This document shows positions 52,430 to 61,852 of a stretch of DNA of 64,000 bases, in pieces. Source of the DNA: Poriferisodalis sp965221945 (GTDB lineage Bacteria; Actinomycetota; Acidimicrobiia; Acidimicrobiales; Poriferisodalaceae); contig NZ_OZ244925.1 of NCBI RefSeq assembly GCF_965221945.1, forward strand, positions 124,001 through 188,000. Direction: 5' to 3'. A program made the position numbers and the translations under genes. Below the pieces are notes generated by a model. The model was not told the origin of the DNA and did no database searches. It saw nothing but the letters and a program-made list of their open reading frames with translations. How positions within the stretch are numbered: the stretch's first letter is position 1; every line of letters starts with the position of its first letter.

Positions 52430-53609
52430 CCGAAGCTCCCGGAGTGGCGGCGCCGTCTGGTTGTGGGGCTGCATCTGTGGGGTGCCCGACGGGTCGCACC
52501 CATCGGACGCGGTAGTTGAGCAGCACCGCGGCCACCAGGGCACCGATGAGGATCATGGCCTGCAGGATCGTGGCGATCGAGCTCGTCACGCCAAGCGTCT
52601 GGATGGACTGGCCGCCCACCTGCACTGCGCCGAACACGAACGCCACCGCCGCCACGCCCGACGGCCGCATCAGCGCGAGCGCCGCCACGATGATCCCGGC
52701 GAAGCCATAGCCGTTCGACAAGCCGGGATCGAGTCGCGTTGCAGTTCCGGTCAGCTCGATGGCGCCGGCGAGGCCGGCCAGTCCGCCCGACAGCAGCAAG
52801 GCCGTCAGCACTTTGCGTTGCAGCGAGATGCCGGCATAGCGAGCTGTGGCCGGCGACGATCCCGCCATGCGCAGCTCGTATCCCCACGCTGTGCGCGAGA
52901 CGGCCAGCCAGAAGGCCACCAGCAGCGCGACGGCGAACACTGCGCCGATGTGGGCGCGGCCGAACAGTCCCGGCAGCGACGCCTGGTCGGGCAGGGGCTC
53001 GATCAACGCAAAGCCTTGCGACTCGGGATCCTTCCACGGACCGGTCTCGAGCCATTCCACGATCCGGATCGAGACCTCGACGAGCATCAGCGTCGTGATG
53101 ATCTCGCTGACACCCAGGTATGCACGCGCGAGCGCCGGCCCCAGCATGAGGATGACGCCGCCTACCGCGCCGGCGATCAGCATCGAGATGATGAGGAGGG
53201 GACCCGGCAAGTCGCCCGCCGACATGGCGAAACCTGCTGCGACCGTCGCGCCCGCCATTATCTGACCTTCGGCGCCGATGTTCCACAGTCCCATCGATCC
53301 CGCAACGGCAATCGCAAGACCGGCCAGCGCAAGCGGTGTCGCTCGCAGCAACGTCCGTGAGATGGAATTGATGCCGCCAAGCGACGAATCGATCATCCGG
53401 CCGTACACCTCGGCCGGGTTGTTGCCCGCGGCGAGCAGCAGGAGCGCTCCCGCGATCAGAGCCGCTGCAATTCCGATCACGAAGGCGAAGGCCTGGGCCG
53501 CAAGCACCACGTCTGAACGTCGCTGCAGCACAGGCCGTACCAGGCCGCGATGCCAGCGAGCTCGCCCGCGCGAGACGGTGTGCAGCGGGGCGTGCGTCGG
53601 GTCGCTCAT
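52422..53609 (-). CDS. ABC transporter permease (BMP/nucleoside-sugar type)
   Basis: 395 residues with several membrane spans (FVIGIAAALIAGALLLLAAG; VAGSMGLWNIGAEGQIMAGA; LGVSEIITTLMLVEVSIRI). GLWNIGAEGQIMAGA is the conserved permease loop. The final 20 or so residues are a proline-alanine tail. Its start codon overlaps the ATP-binding gene stop by four bases, and its end overlaps the other permease, so the four transporter genes are tightly coupled. It imports nucleosides, purines or related solutes by analogy. Confidence 0.92.
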   Translation of the reverse strand: MSDPTHAPLHTVSRGRARWHRGLVRPVLQRRSDVVLAAQAFAFVIGIAAALIAGALLLLAAGNNPAEVYGRMIDSSLGGINSISRTLLRATPLALAGLAIAVAGSMGLWNIGAEGQIMAGATVAAGFAMSAGDLPGPLLIISMLIAGAVGGVILMLGPALARAYLGVSEIITTLMLVEVSIRIVEWLETGPWKDPESQGFALIEPLPDQASLPGLFGRAHIGAVFAVALLVAFWLAVSRTAWGYELRMAGSSPATARYAGISLQRKVLTALLLSGGLAGLAGAIELTGTATRLDPGLSNGYGFAGIIVAALALMRPSGVAAVAFVFGAVQVGGQSIQTLGVTSSIATILQAMILIGALVAAVLLNYRVRWVRPVGHPTDAAPQPDGAATPGASGV

Positions 53610-55159
53610 GTGCCGCCGCCTCCGCCTCCGGCCATCGCGGCGCCTACCTCGGCTCTCGAGGATGTCGTCGGATCCAGACGGGCCGCGATGCGTCCCTCGT
53701 ACATCACGATCAGCCGGTCTGACAGCGCGAGCAGCTCGTCAAGGTCTTCAGAGATCAGCAGAACTCCAACGCCGGCGCTGCGCTGCGCGACGATGTGTTC
53801 CTGGATGGCGGCGATGCCCGCCACGTCAAGACCACGGGTGGGCTGGGCTGCCACGAGCACTATGGGCTCTCCAGTCAGCTCGCGGCCGAGCAGCAGGCGT
53901 TGAAGGTTGCCCCCTGACAGGGCGCTCACATCTGAGTGCAAACGTCCGACCTGCACGCCGAACCTCTCGACGAGGCCTTTGCAGAAGTCCTCGCAGCGCC
54001 GCAGGTCCAGCATGACCCCGCGGCGCATGGCCCGGTACGAACGCACGACGGCGTTGTCGACGACGGACATATGGGGGGCGAGACCGACGCCGAGGCGATC
54101 CTCGGGCACGTAGGCCAGCCCGCCGCGAGAACGCGCTCTCGGCGAAGCACCGGTGATGTCGGCGCCCAACAAGCGGACACTTCCGGAGGTGACGGGACGC
54201 AATCCGGCGATGGCCTCGGCCAGCTCCTTCTGGCCGTTTCCCGAGACGCCGGCAACACCCACGATCTCGCCGGCGTGTAGGTAGAGGTCGACCGAGTGCA
54301 GTGCGGGAAACCCCCGGTCGCTCAATGCCGCGATGCCGTCCAACGCGAGCACGACGTCACCGCTCGGCTGTCCCGCGGGACGCTGAACTTCGGCTGCGGC
54401 TTCTCCGACCATCATCTGGGCCAAGTCCGATCGGTCGACTCCGGCGAGGCTGCCCGGCTGCGCAACGGTGAGTCCACCGCGTAGCACGGTGGCTTCGTCA
54501 CACACCGTCAGCACCTCGTCGAGCTTGTGACTGATGTAGATCACTGAGCGGCCGCGGTCAGCCATGGCACGCAGCGTGAGACCCAAGTCGGCAGCCTCGG
54601 CAGGTGTGAGCACCGCCGTCGGTTCGTCCAGCACCAGCACGTCTGCGTCGCGCCAGAGTGCCTTCAGGATTTCCACGCGTTGCCGTTCGCCGACCGAGAG
54701 CTGCCAGACAGGCCGGGTGGGATCGGTGTCGAGCGAGTAGGTCGCTGCCAGGTGAGCGACGCGTTCGGTGATCTGGGTCATGTTCAGGTATCGCGGTGCC
54801 GAGCCGAGCACGACGTTTTCCGCGACCGTGAGCGTGGGCACCAAGCGAAACTCCTGGTGGACCATTCCGATTCCCGCGGCGATCGCATCGGCGGGCGAGT
54901 GGAACTGCTGCTGGGTGCCGTGCACCCAGATCTCGCCTCCGTCGGGCAGGTACACGCCCCCGAGTACGTTGACGAGTGAGGTCTTGCCAGCGCCGTTCTC
55001 TCCGAGCAGCGCGTGGATGGTGCCCGCCCGCACTGACAAGTCGGCGCCGTCGCAGGCGACCACTCCGGGGAATTCCTTGCGGATGCCGCGCAGGTCTACG
55101 GCCAAGGGCGCGGCGTCGCCGCTGCCGGCGCTGGACTCCGAGAGATCTTGAACGTTCAC
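53606..55159 (-). CDS. ABC transporter ATP-binding protein, two nucleotide-binding domains
   Basis: 517 residues. The first domain has Walker A L-L-G-E-N-G-A-G-K-T-S, signature LSVGERQRVEILKAL and Walker B VLVLDEPTAVLTP. The second has a degenerate Walker A (GVAGVSGNGQKEL), signature ALSGGNLQRLLLGREL and VLVAAQPTRGLDV in place of Walker B. This asymmetric pair is typical of sugar/nucleoside (RbsA/MglA/NupO) importers. It powers the BMP-type transporter encoded around it. Confidence 0.94.
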   Translation of the reverse strand: MNVQDLSESSAGSGDAAPLAVDLRGIRKEFPGVVACDGADLSVRAGTIHALLGENGAGKTSLVNVLGGVYLPDGGEIWVHGTQQQFHSPADAIAAGIGMVHQEFRLVPTLTVAENVVLGSAPRYLNMTQITERVAHLAATYSLDTDPTRPVWQLSVGERQRVEILKALWRDADVLVLDEPTAVLTPAEAADLGLTLRAMADRGRSVIYISHKLDEVLTVCDEATVLRGGLTVAQPGSLAGVDRSDLAQMMVGEAAAEVQRPAGQPSGDVVLALDGIAALSDRGFPALHSVDLYLHAGEIVGVAGVSGNGQKELAEAIAGLRPVTSGSVRLLGADITGASPRARSRGGLAYVPEDRLGVGLAPHMSVVDNAVVRSYRAMRRGVMLDLRRCEDFCKGLVERFGVQVGRLHSDVSALSGGNLQRLLLGRELTGEPIVLVAAQPTRGLDVAGIAAIQEHIVAQRSAGVGVLLISEDLDELLALSDRLIVMYEGRIAARLDPTTSSRAEVGAAMAGGGGGGT

Positions 55160-55285
55160 GCCGTACCGGTGTCAGAAGCCCGCGGCCTGCTGCTGCAGCG
55201 GCGCGCGGCACCGCCGCCGGATGTGGGGGACATCTCGGAGTCCCCCAGATCCAACGGCGGTGCTACTGCGATTCGATCAGTCGGA

Positions 55286-56380
55286 TCAGGGGCTGGCGTC
55301 ACCCACGACGCCTTCGACGAACCAGTCCATGCCCAGCATCGAGCCGTCATCCAGGGTCTCGCCGGCGGCGACGCGGACGTTGCCTTCCTGGTCGCGGATC
55401 TCGCCGGTGAACACGTCCCACTCGCCTTCACGGATCTGCTCGGCAACGTCGCTGATCTGGTCGGCGATATCGCCCGGCACGTCGTCAGCCAGCGGCGCCA
55501 GGTCGACAATGCCGTCGTCCATGCCGCCCCAGTACGAACCCGGCTCGTATGTGCCCGCAGCGACTGCCTCGATGATCGCGGTGTAGCGCGGGCCCCAGTT
55601 CCACACAGGTGCGGTGATGAACGCGTCGGGTGCGAAGTCGCGCATGTCGGAGTTGTAGGCGACCCATCGCGCCCCAGCTTCCTGCGCAGCGACACCCGCT
55701 GCCGTGGAGTCCTGGTGCATGGCGATGACATCGGCGCCGGCTTCCAGCAAGGCCTTGGCCGAGTCGCCCTCAACCGCCGGGTCGAACCAAGTAAAGGTCC
55801 AGATTACGTGGACCTCGGCTGACGGGTTGGTCTCGAGCACGCCGAGGGTGAAGGCGTTGATGCCTCGGATCACCTCAGGGATGGGGAACGCAGCCACGTA
55901 GCCCAACTGCCCGCTTTCGGTCATCGCACCTGCCGCCATGCCCGACAGGTACCGCGGCTGGTACATGCGGCCGAAGAAGTTGCCGAAGTTGGCCTCGTTC
56001 ATCTTGAAGCCCGAGGCGTGCTCGAACACGATGTCGGGGTACTCCTCGGACAGCTCGAGCATCGGGTCCATGTAGCCGAACGAGGTGCCGAAGATGACGT
56101 CTGCGCCCTCGTTCTCGATGAAGTCGACGGCGACCGCCTTGAAGTCTTCAGCGTTCTCCGGGACGCTCTCGACGAACAGCGTCGCCGCACCGGTTTGGTC
56201 TTCCGCGTACTGGCGACCTTGGTCGTGTGCCCAGTTCCAGCCAGCGTCACCGACGGGTCCCACCAGCACGAATGCCGCCGTGACGTCCTCGGGATCGCCA
56301 TCGCCGCCGCCGCACGCTGCTCCTAGCAGCGCCACGCCGGTCAGAGCAATGGCGAGTCGTGTCAGAGTCCTCGAACGCAT
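55286..56380 (-). CDS. BMP family ABC transporter substrate-binding lipoprotein
   Basis: 364 residues. Lipoprotein signal RLAIALTGVALLGAAC (lipobox LGAAC), then FVLVGPVGDAGWNWAHDQGR, ADVIFGTSFGYMDPM and VAAFPIPEVIRGINAFTLG, the BMP/PnrA pattern with a ligand-binding aromatic W-N-W. It is the first gene of the transporter operon, 126 bases before the ATPase gene. AGAGGGAA lies before the ATG at 56380. Likely ligands are purine nucleosides or related small solutes; the neighbouring amine oxidase gives no direct proof. Confidence 0.94.
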   Translation of the reverse strand: MRSRTLTRLAIALTGVALLGAACGGGDGDPEDVTAAFVLVGPVGDAGWNWAHDQGRQYAEDQTGAATLFVESVPENAEDFKAVAVDFIENEGADVIFGTSFGYMDPMLELSEEYPDIVFEHASGFKMNEANFGNFFGRMYQPRYLSGMAAGAMTESGQLGYVAAFPIPEVIRGINAFTLGVLETNPSAEVHVIWTFTWFDPAVEGDSAKALLEAGADVIAMHQDSTAAGVAAQEAGARWVAYNSDMRDFAPDAFITAPVWNWGPRYTAIIEAVAAGTYEPGSYWGGMDDGIVDLAPLADDVPGDIADQISDVAEQIREGEWDVFTGEIRDQEGNVRVAAGETLDDGSMLGMDWFVEGVVGDASP

Positions 56381-56489
56381 GATTTCCCTCTCCGTTCGCG
56401 CCCGCGAGGCAACCCCGGGGCGGTCGACATCGAGCCTAATCTTGCGCATCTGTGCCCGCGGCCACCGGCCGCAGACATCGCCAAGCGGC

Positions 56490-57746
56490 TCAGAATGGGT
56501 TGAGTTCGAGGCCGAGGACGTACCGGCCTACTTGGTGGGTGATGCGGTCGTAGTGCACGTTGATGTGCACCGGCATGGCTCGGAAGTCCCGGTAGCGGCG
56601 CTCGAACGTGCCGCCCTCGCGCAGCGCGGTGCCGCCCTGGGCCCGGTTCAACAGGGCCATCGCCTCGTCCAGTTGCTCCACTGCCATGGTGGTCACGGCC
56701 ATCTGCCGCAGGTAGTCGCTCTCGTCGGGGGTGATACCGGCTTCGATCCTGCTGTCCACGTCGTTGCATCCGGCCTCGGTGGCAGCCGCGGCAGCCGCCA
56801 CCAGCGAGGCAGCGCGGCCGAAGTTGATCTGCACGGTCGGCCGCTCGACCATCTCGCCGCCGATGATCACCCTGCGCCCCGCCGCTTGCTCGACGGCTTC
56901 GAGCAGTGCCCGCCGAACCAGACCCACGGCCATCCAAGCAAGCCACAGGTCCGAGATGCCCACCCAGTCCTCGCGGTAGCGGTGGTGCACCACCGGAATG
57001 GTCCGCAGCGATTCGGCGCGGTTGACGCCGTACCACGGAACACAGTCGTCGAGGCGCACCGGCACGTCGGTGAAGTGGACGTCGTCGGTGGCTGATGCCC
57101 GCAGACCCGAGCCATCCCACGACGGGTCGATCTTCAAGCCCTCAGTCTTGGTGGAAACGATCGTAAAGCGGATGTCCATGGGCCGAACGGGCTTGCCGTC
57201 GGGGCCGGTGACGGCGAACGCCACGCCGCAGTAGTCGGCGTAGCGGGCGCCGGTACCCCAGCGGCCAGTCCCGTTCAGCACGGCCACGTCGCCCTCGATG
57301 CGCCCATACACCGAACTGCGCGCGCCGCCGGGGAACGACACCCAATGGCCCTTGGTCACGATGTCTGTGAGGAAGTCCTGCTGCTGTGGACCCATGGCTC
57401 CGACGAACAGGTGGAACACGCACAGGTGGTTCCAAAGGCACCACGCCAAGCTCGGGCAGCGAGCGGCCACTGCTTCGAGTTCGCGCCCCATGTGCAGCAT
57501 CGTCTCTTCAATGCCGCCAATGTTTCGAGTCGCGGACATCCGCATGAAATCGGTGCCGCGAATCGCCTCGATGACCTCCGAAGACACCGACCGGGTCCGG
57601 TCTGCCGTTTCTGCCTGCGCTTCGATCTTGTCAAGGAACGGGGCGATGCGCAGCCCATCGGTAAGAGCTGGCAAGAGCGAGATGACATGTCCGATCCCTG
57701 ACGGGCGGTCCACGCCCGTCTCGTCAAGGTCCGGTCCTCCAGCCAT
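56490..57746 (-). CDS. Acyl-CoA dehydrogenase family protein (flavin monooxygenase/hydroxylase-like)
   Basis: 418 residues in the acyl-CoA dehydrogenase superfamily, nearer to the HsaA/DszC-type flavin hydroxylases than to beta-oxidation enzymes. LEAVAARCPSLAWCLWNHLC with VFHLFVGAM, GTGRWGTGARYADYCGVAFA and WDGSGLRASATDDVHFTDVPV are seen; the family C-terminal helix (FRAMPVHINVHYDRITHQVG, then RYVLGLE) follows. It would use reduced flavin from a partner reductase not seen here. It lies between the copper amine oxidase and the transporter on the same strand. Confidence 0.82.
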   Translation of the reverse strand: MAGGPDLDETGVDRPSGIGHVISLLPALTDGLRIAPFLDKIEAQAETADRTRSVSSEVIEAIRGTDFMRMSATRNIGGIEETMLHMGRELEAVAARCPSLAWCLWNHLCVFHLFVGAMGPQQQDFLTDIVTKGHWVSFPGGARSSVYGRIEGDVAVLNGTGRWGTGARYADYCGVAFAVTGPDGKPVRPMDIRFTIVSTKTEGLKIDPSWDGSGLRASATDDVHFTDVPVRLDDCVPWYGVNRAESLRTIPVVHHRYREDWVGISDLWLAWMAVGLVRRALLEAVEQAAGRRVIIGGEMVERPTVQINFGRAASLVAAAAAATEAGCNDVDSRIEAGITPDESDYLRQMAVTTMAVEQLDEAMALLNRAQGGTALREGGTFERRYRDFRAMPVHINVHYDRITHQVGRYVLGLELNPF

Positions 57747-57787
57747 GCGGCCACAGTAGGCCGCGGCGGGCTCCGCCGCCGAGTGAC

Positions 57788-59731
57788 TCAGCCGCAGTGG
57801 CCGTTCGATGATGGCGGCACGTCGAGCATCGGGTTGCGGTCGAAGAAACCGTCGGGCACCAGTCCGAAGCTGATGTACTCGGTGGGCATCACCGGGAAGT
57901 CCTCGGGACGGGCATCGTGGGTGATGCCGAACGTGTGCCACACCGTGACGTCGGTGCCGACGATCGACCGGTCACCCGCCGTATAGCGCTCCAATCCGTC
58001 GCCGGCGTTGCGCTGCGTCGGGAACCGGCCAGCGGCATATCGCTCGTCGGGATCGGTCGGCGACACCCACAAGTTGTGCCGGCCGAAGGTGGCGCGTTCT
58101 GAATGCGGGCTGTCGTGGGCAGCAAACATCGTCGCGGTGGGTGGTGGCAAGAGCCGGAATGCCGTCGGGCGCCCGAGCCGGTTGATGTGGTCGGCGCTCT
58201 CGATCCGCCAGTACCGGCTGGACGACGAGTTGGTGTCGCGGCGAGCAGCCAACTCGCACTCCAGCACTGTCTCACGAGCGGCGAACGCAGTGCCATGCGG
58301 ATTGTCGGTGCCCGGCGGCAGCGCTTCGGTGTTCACTTCGACCACCGTGTTCGCAGTGCCGTCGATCGCCATGTCCAATCGCACGCAGAAGATGTGCTGG
58401 TGAATCGGGGCGGACACGTGCGGGGCAACCTGCCGGGCGAACGTCATGTCGTCGCCGTCGCGGTGCGAACGAGTGGTGAGGATGCCGGTCAGCTTCACCT
58501 CATACCGAATCGAGCCGTCGAGGTAGAAGTACCAGAAGAACCCGTACTCGTAGTTCCCGACCGTGTGGATGGCGCTCACCACCAACCGGCGAGATCGGCG
58601 CACCTCGGTGGTGTCGGCATTCCAGTCGAAGTGCTTCCAGCCGATGCCGAAGTCCTCCTCGTGGATGCAGATCGCGTTCGGCGTGGTGACAACTGAACCA
58701 TCGTCAAACACCTGGGCGGAGTCGAGATATGTGATCTCGCCGAGACAGTCGCAGCCCAACTCGAGTGAGTTGTTCATCAGGCCGAGGCCGAATTCTCCGG
58801 AGTCGAGCGCGTGCTTAAACGACTGCGACGGCCTGGTGTCGCCGTAGGGCACCACCATCTCGGCCAACGATGCCCGGTCGATGATCGGGCGGACCCGGCC
58901 GCCGTCGTCATACGCGATCCGGTGCAGCACCAAGCCTTCGGTGTCGTCCATGACGACGCGCATCGACCACTGCTGCCAGCGCAGCTCGTTATCGTCGAGC
59001 GTGAAGCTGGTTCCCTCGGGCTGGGTGATCTCGATCGGGCGCAGGTCGGTGCGCATCGGCCCGAAATCTTCGGTGACGGCGTCAACGTCGTAGTTGCCCC
59101 GCTCCGAGCTCACCGGCCACTGGTCGAAGTCTTCGATGTGCAGCACCTCCAGCGTGTCGACGTCGACGTGCACCATCAGACCGTCGAGCGGGTAGGCGTA
59201 GCCGTTGTCGGCAGGGTTCGGGCGCCAGAAGGCTATGCAGCGCTGCACCCGCCGGCCCGTCTCGAAGTCGAAGCCGTAGTCGCCGGTCGGCCACGGGTCG
59301 ATCTGGACTTGGGACGGATCAGTGATGCCCCGCTTGGCGATCGCCGCTGCGAATCCCGGGTCGGTCCGGCAGGCGTCCATCACGGCGAACAGTTCCGCCA
59401 TGCCAACCCGCGGCACGACGCCAGGATGGTGCTCCCAGGAGTCGACCTCGCCGCGGGTCACCGAGACCACGGCGGTGTACACCTCGCCGTTCTCGCGTAC
59501 CACGACCTCGAAGCGGCGATCGGTGTCGGCTTCGGGCGTCCAGGCCGCGACCTCGGCCTTGGGCGGCTCCCAGATGCAGAATCCGTGGAAACGTGCGTTG
59601 TCGCTGATGCGCCCGCTGCGACGCAGCACCTCGATGGCAGCATGGGCTTCCGCTTCGGTCATCATCGACAGCGGATGACGCGGTGGCGTGGCCGCATCAT
59701 CGCTGGGCCGTTCGAGCAAGGTCTCGGTCAT
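57788..59731 (-). CDS. Copper amine oxidase (primary-amine oxidase)
   Basis: 647 residues, typical length. The topaquinone precursor is Y394 in H-T-V-G-N-Y-E-Y-G-F, copper ligands include H-Q-H in APIHQHIFCVRLDM, and LELGCDCLGEITYLDSAQV and AICIHEEDFGIGWKH are family blocks seen in Arthrobacter phenylethylamine/histamine oxidases. It converts a primary amine to aldehyde, ammonia and H2O2. It lacks an obvious signal peptide, so it is probably cytoplasmic. It may supply aldehyde or nitrogen in concert with the acyl-CoA-dehydrogenase-like enzyme downstream. Confidence 0.96.
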   Translation of the reverse strand: MTETLLERPSDDAATPPRHPLSMMTEAEAHAAIEVLRRSGRISDNARFHGFCIWEPPKAEVAAWTPEADTDRRFEVVVRENGEVYTAVVSVTRGEVDSWEHHPGVVPRVGMAELFAVMDACRTDPGFAAAIAKRGITDPSQVQIDPWPTGDYGFDFETGRRVQRCIAFWRPNPADNGYAYPLDGLMVHVDVDTLEVLHIEDFDQWPVSSERGNYDVDAVTEDFGPMRTDLRPIEITQPEGTSFTLDDNELRWQQWSMRVVMDDTEGLVLHRIAYDDGGRVRPIIDRASLAEMVVPYGDTRPSQSFKHALDSGEFGLGLMNNSLELGCDCLGEITYLDSAQVFDDGSVVTTPNAICIHEEDFGIGWKHFDWNADTTEVRRSRRLVVSAIHTVGNYEYGFFWYFYLDGSIRYEVKLTGILTTRSHRDGDDMTFARQVAPHVSAPIHQHIFCVRLDMAIDGTANTVVEVNTEALPPGTDNPHGTAFAARETVLECELAARRDTNSSSSRYWRIESADHINRLGRPTAFRLLPPPTATMFAAHDSPHSERATFGRHNLWVSPTDPDERYAAGRFPTQRNAGDGLERYTAGDRSIVGTDVTVWHTFGITHDARPEDFPVMPTEYISFGLVPDGFFDRNPMLDVPPSSNGHCG

Positions 59732-59854
59732 GGGATCACGCTACGTGGCGGCCGGCTGGTACGCGGACTCTCCGGATGCGATCGGTAGTGTCGCTCGCTA
59801 CGGCTCCGGGCTCGACGGGCAGGCAGACGGGCTGGTGATGGGGGTCCTCAGGTT

Positions 59855-61681
59855 GTGACGGATGGGGATCTTCGCAGCCGTGTCCGACGCCACCTCGAGA
59901 TCGTTTACCCCGCGCTGCCCGCAGACGGGATCGTCGACGATGTGCTCGCAGCCATCGGCGGGGACCCGGCCGATGAGGTGCCCGACGCCGGGCCGCGTTG
60001 GGATCAGCGAGACATCGCAATAATCACCTATGCCGACTCGATAACCGAGGCGGGCAGGGTTCCGATGCACACCCTGGGTGAGATGCTCGACGACCTGACG
60101 GGCGATGTCGTGACCGTCGTGCACGTGCTGCCGTTCTACCCGGCGAGCTCCGATGGCGGCTTCGCTGTCACCGACCACCGAGCGGTCGACCCCCGGCTCG
60201 GCAGCTGGGAGGACATCACAGCGCTCAGCGACACCTACACGGTGATGGCTGACCTCGTCGTGAACCATGTCAGCGCCGATCACCGGTGGATGGATCAGTT
60301 CTGCGGGGGGGAGATGCCGGGCAGTCGCAACCTGCTCACCGCGGAGCCCGAGGATGACACCTCGAGCGTGGTGCGACCACGAACAACCCCACTGCTGCGC
60401 GAGGTCGAAACCCCCGACGGCCCCCGGCTGCTGTGGTGCACCTTCAGCCATGACCAGATCGACCTGAACTTTGCCGAACCCGAAGTCCTGCTGGACCTGT
60501 TGCGCACTGTCGCATGCCTCGTTGACGCCGGTGTGCGCTGGTTCCGCCTCGACGCCATCGCCTATCTCTGGAAAGAGCCGGGCACCTCATGCGTGAACCT
60601 GCCCCAGACCCACGAGATCGTCAAGCTGCTGCGAACGCTGCTGGATGCATGCTGTCCTGGCTCGGTCATCATCACCGAGACCAATGTGCCTCACGACCAG
60701 AACGTGGCCTATTGGGGCTCAGGCGATGAAGCCCACCTCGTCTACAACTTCAGCCTCCCCCCGTTGGTCGCCCACACGATGCTGTCGGGGTCCGCCGTCG
60801 CGTTGCAGCAGTGGCTCACTCGACTGGAGCCGCCGCCAGCGGGAGCGTCGTACTTCAACTTCATCGCCAGCCACGACGGGATCGGGCTGCGTCCGGTAGA
60901 GGGATTGTTGACGGATGCACAAATCTTCCGGCTCATCGCGGCGGCCCACAGCGCGGGCGGCACTCACTCGGAGTTCGACACCCCTGCTGGACCCAAGGCG
61001 TACGAGCTGAACGTCTCGCTGTGGGATCTGTTCGCCGGCGACCGGGACGCGCTCGGCGTCGCGCAGTTCCTTGCCGCGCACACGGTCATGCTGAGCCTCG
61101 CCGGCATTCCTGCGGTGTACGTGCATGCGCTGCTCGGCACCCCCAGCTACTGGGCGCCGATCAGCGGGCCGCCGCGGATCGTCACCGAGCACGGCCTTCC
61201 GCCTGTCGAGCAGAACAAGCGCACCATCAACCGGCGCAAGCTGACGCTCGACGAGGCAGTCGACCTGCTCGGCTCACAGGACGGCGTTCGTCGCAGGGTG
61301 CTGGTGGAATTGGTGCGGCGGATGCTGGTGCGGCGCGGCCAGCCGGCGTTCCATCCGGACGGCGCGCAGGTGTCGCTGGACTTGGGCTCCCGGACGTTCG
61401 GCGTAATCCGGGGCGGGCCGCAATGGGACCAGACGGTGGTGTCGATCACCAACGTCTCGCACAGTCAGCTCACCATCGACTTCGACGTGCTGTCCGGGTT
61501 GTGCCCGCCCGGCAGTGCGGGGGCGCGCTTCGGCGACGAAGGTTGCGTGGATCTGCTCGACGACCGGGTCTACGGCCCAGGCTCACCTGCCTCCCTGACT
61601 GCGGGCCAGACGATGTGGCTGTGCCTGGAGGCCGAGCGCCGGGCACCGATTCTCGGCCGTACGAGAGCAGGACTGCAGTAG
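59855..61681 (+). CDS. GH13 sugar phosphorylase (sucrose/glucosylglycerate phosphorylase type)
   Basis: 608 residues, GH13 subfamily 18-like. Catalytic residues: nucleophile D233 in W-F-R-L-D-A-I-A-Y-L, acid/base E275 in I-I-T-E-T-N-V-P, and stabiliser D341 in I-A-S-H-D-G-I-G. LPFYPASSDGGFAVTDH and QNKRTINRRKLTLDEAVDLL are signatures of sugar phosphorylases, which split sucrose or glucosylglycerate with phosphate to give glucose-1-phosphate. Glucosylglycerate phosphorylase is a good candidate because that solute is an actinobacterial osmolyte; sucrose or another glucoside remains possible. The GTG at 59855 follows a GTCCTCAGGTT leader. Confidence 0.9.
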   Translation: MTDGDLRSRVRRHLEIVYPALPADGIVDDVLAAIGGDPADEVPDAGPRWDQRDIAIITYADSITEAGRVPMHTLGEMLDDLTGDVVTVVHVLPFYPASSDGGFAVTDHRAVDPRLGSWEDITALSDTYTVMADLVVNHVSADHRWMDQFCGGEMPGSRNLLTAEPEDDTSSVVRPRTTPLLREVETPDGPRLLWCTFSHDQIDLNFAEPEVLLDLLRTVACLVDAGVRWFRLDAIAYLWKEPGTSCVNLPQTHEIVKLLRTLLDACCPGSVIITETNVPHDQNVAYWGSGDEAHLVYNFSLPPLVAHTMLSGSAVALQQWLTRLEPPPAGASYFNFIASHDGIGLRPVEGLLTDAQIFRLIAAAHSAGGTHSEFDTPAGPKAYELNVSLWDLFAGDRDALGVAQFLAAHTVMLSLAGIPAVYVHALLGTPSYWAPISGPPRIVTEHGLPPVEQNKRTINRRKLTLDEAVDLLGSQDGVRRRVLVELVRRMLVRRGQPAFHPDGAQVSLDLGSRTFGVIRGGPQWDQTVVSITNVSHSQLTIDFDVLSGLCPPGSAGARFGDEGCVDLLDDRVYGPGSPASLTAGQTMWLCLEAERRAPILGRTRAGLQ

Positions 61682-61775
61682 CAGGGTTGCATAAGCCGCG
61701 GCGGGCAGCAGCGATCTCGAGAGTGTCGCCGGTAGGTCCTTAAGTCACCGTGCGTCGACGATCTTGCGAAAGCAC

Positions 61776-61804
61776 TTGCATACTCATACGTGAAGCGCTA
61801 TATT
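61776..61804 (+). promoter_or_regulatory. Sigma-70-like promoter of the recombinase gene
   Basis: TTGCAT (61776-61781), a 17-base spacer, then TATATT (61799-61804). A start near 61811 would put the ATG at 61790 before transcription, so the ATG at 61853 is the proper start. The AT-rich block stands out from the surroundings. Confidence 0.65.
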
Positions 61805-61807
61805 TCT

Positions 61808-61842
61808 GGTAATGGCATTTACCGGAACTATACTGGTCCGGT
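61808..61842. repeat. Overlapping inverted repeats upstream of the recombinase
   Basis: GGTAA-TGGCAT-TTACC (61808-61823) shares bases with ACCGGA-ACTATACTGG-TCCGGT (61821-61842). The arms are perfect. The place, at the predicted transcript start, fits an operator or a recombinase core/arm-binding site. Confidence 0.55.
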
Positions 61843-61852
61843 AGAGGTCAAG

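Noticed and set aside
61790..61852. N-terminal extension of the recombinase from the ATG at 61790
   Set aside because: The start lies inside or before the predicted promoter and inverted repeats, and the extension has no family similarity.
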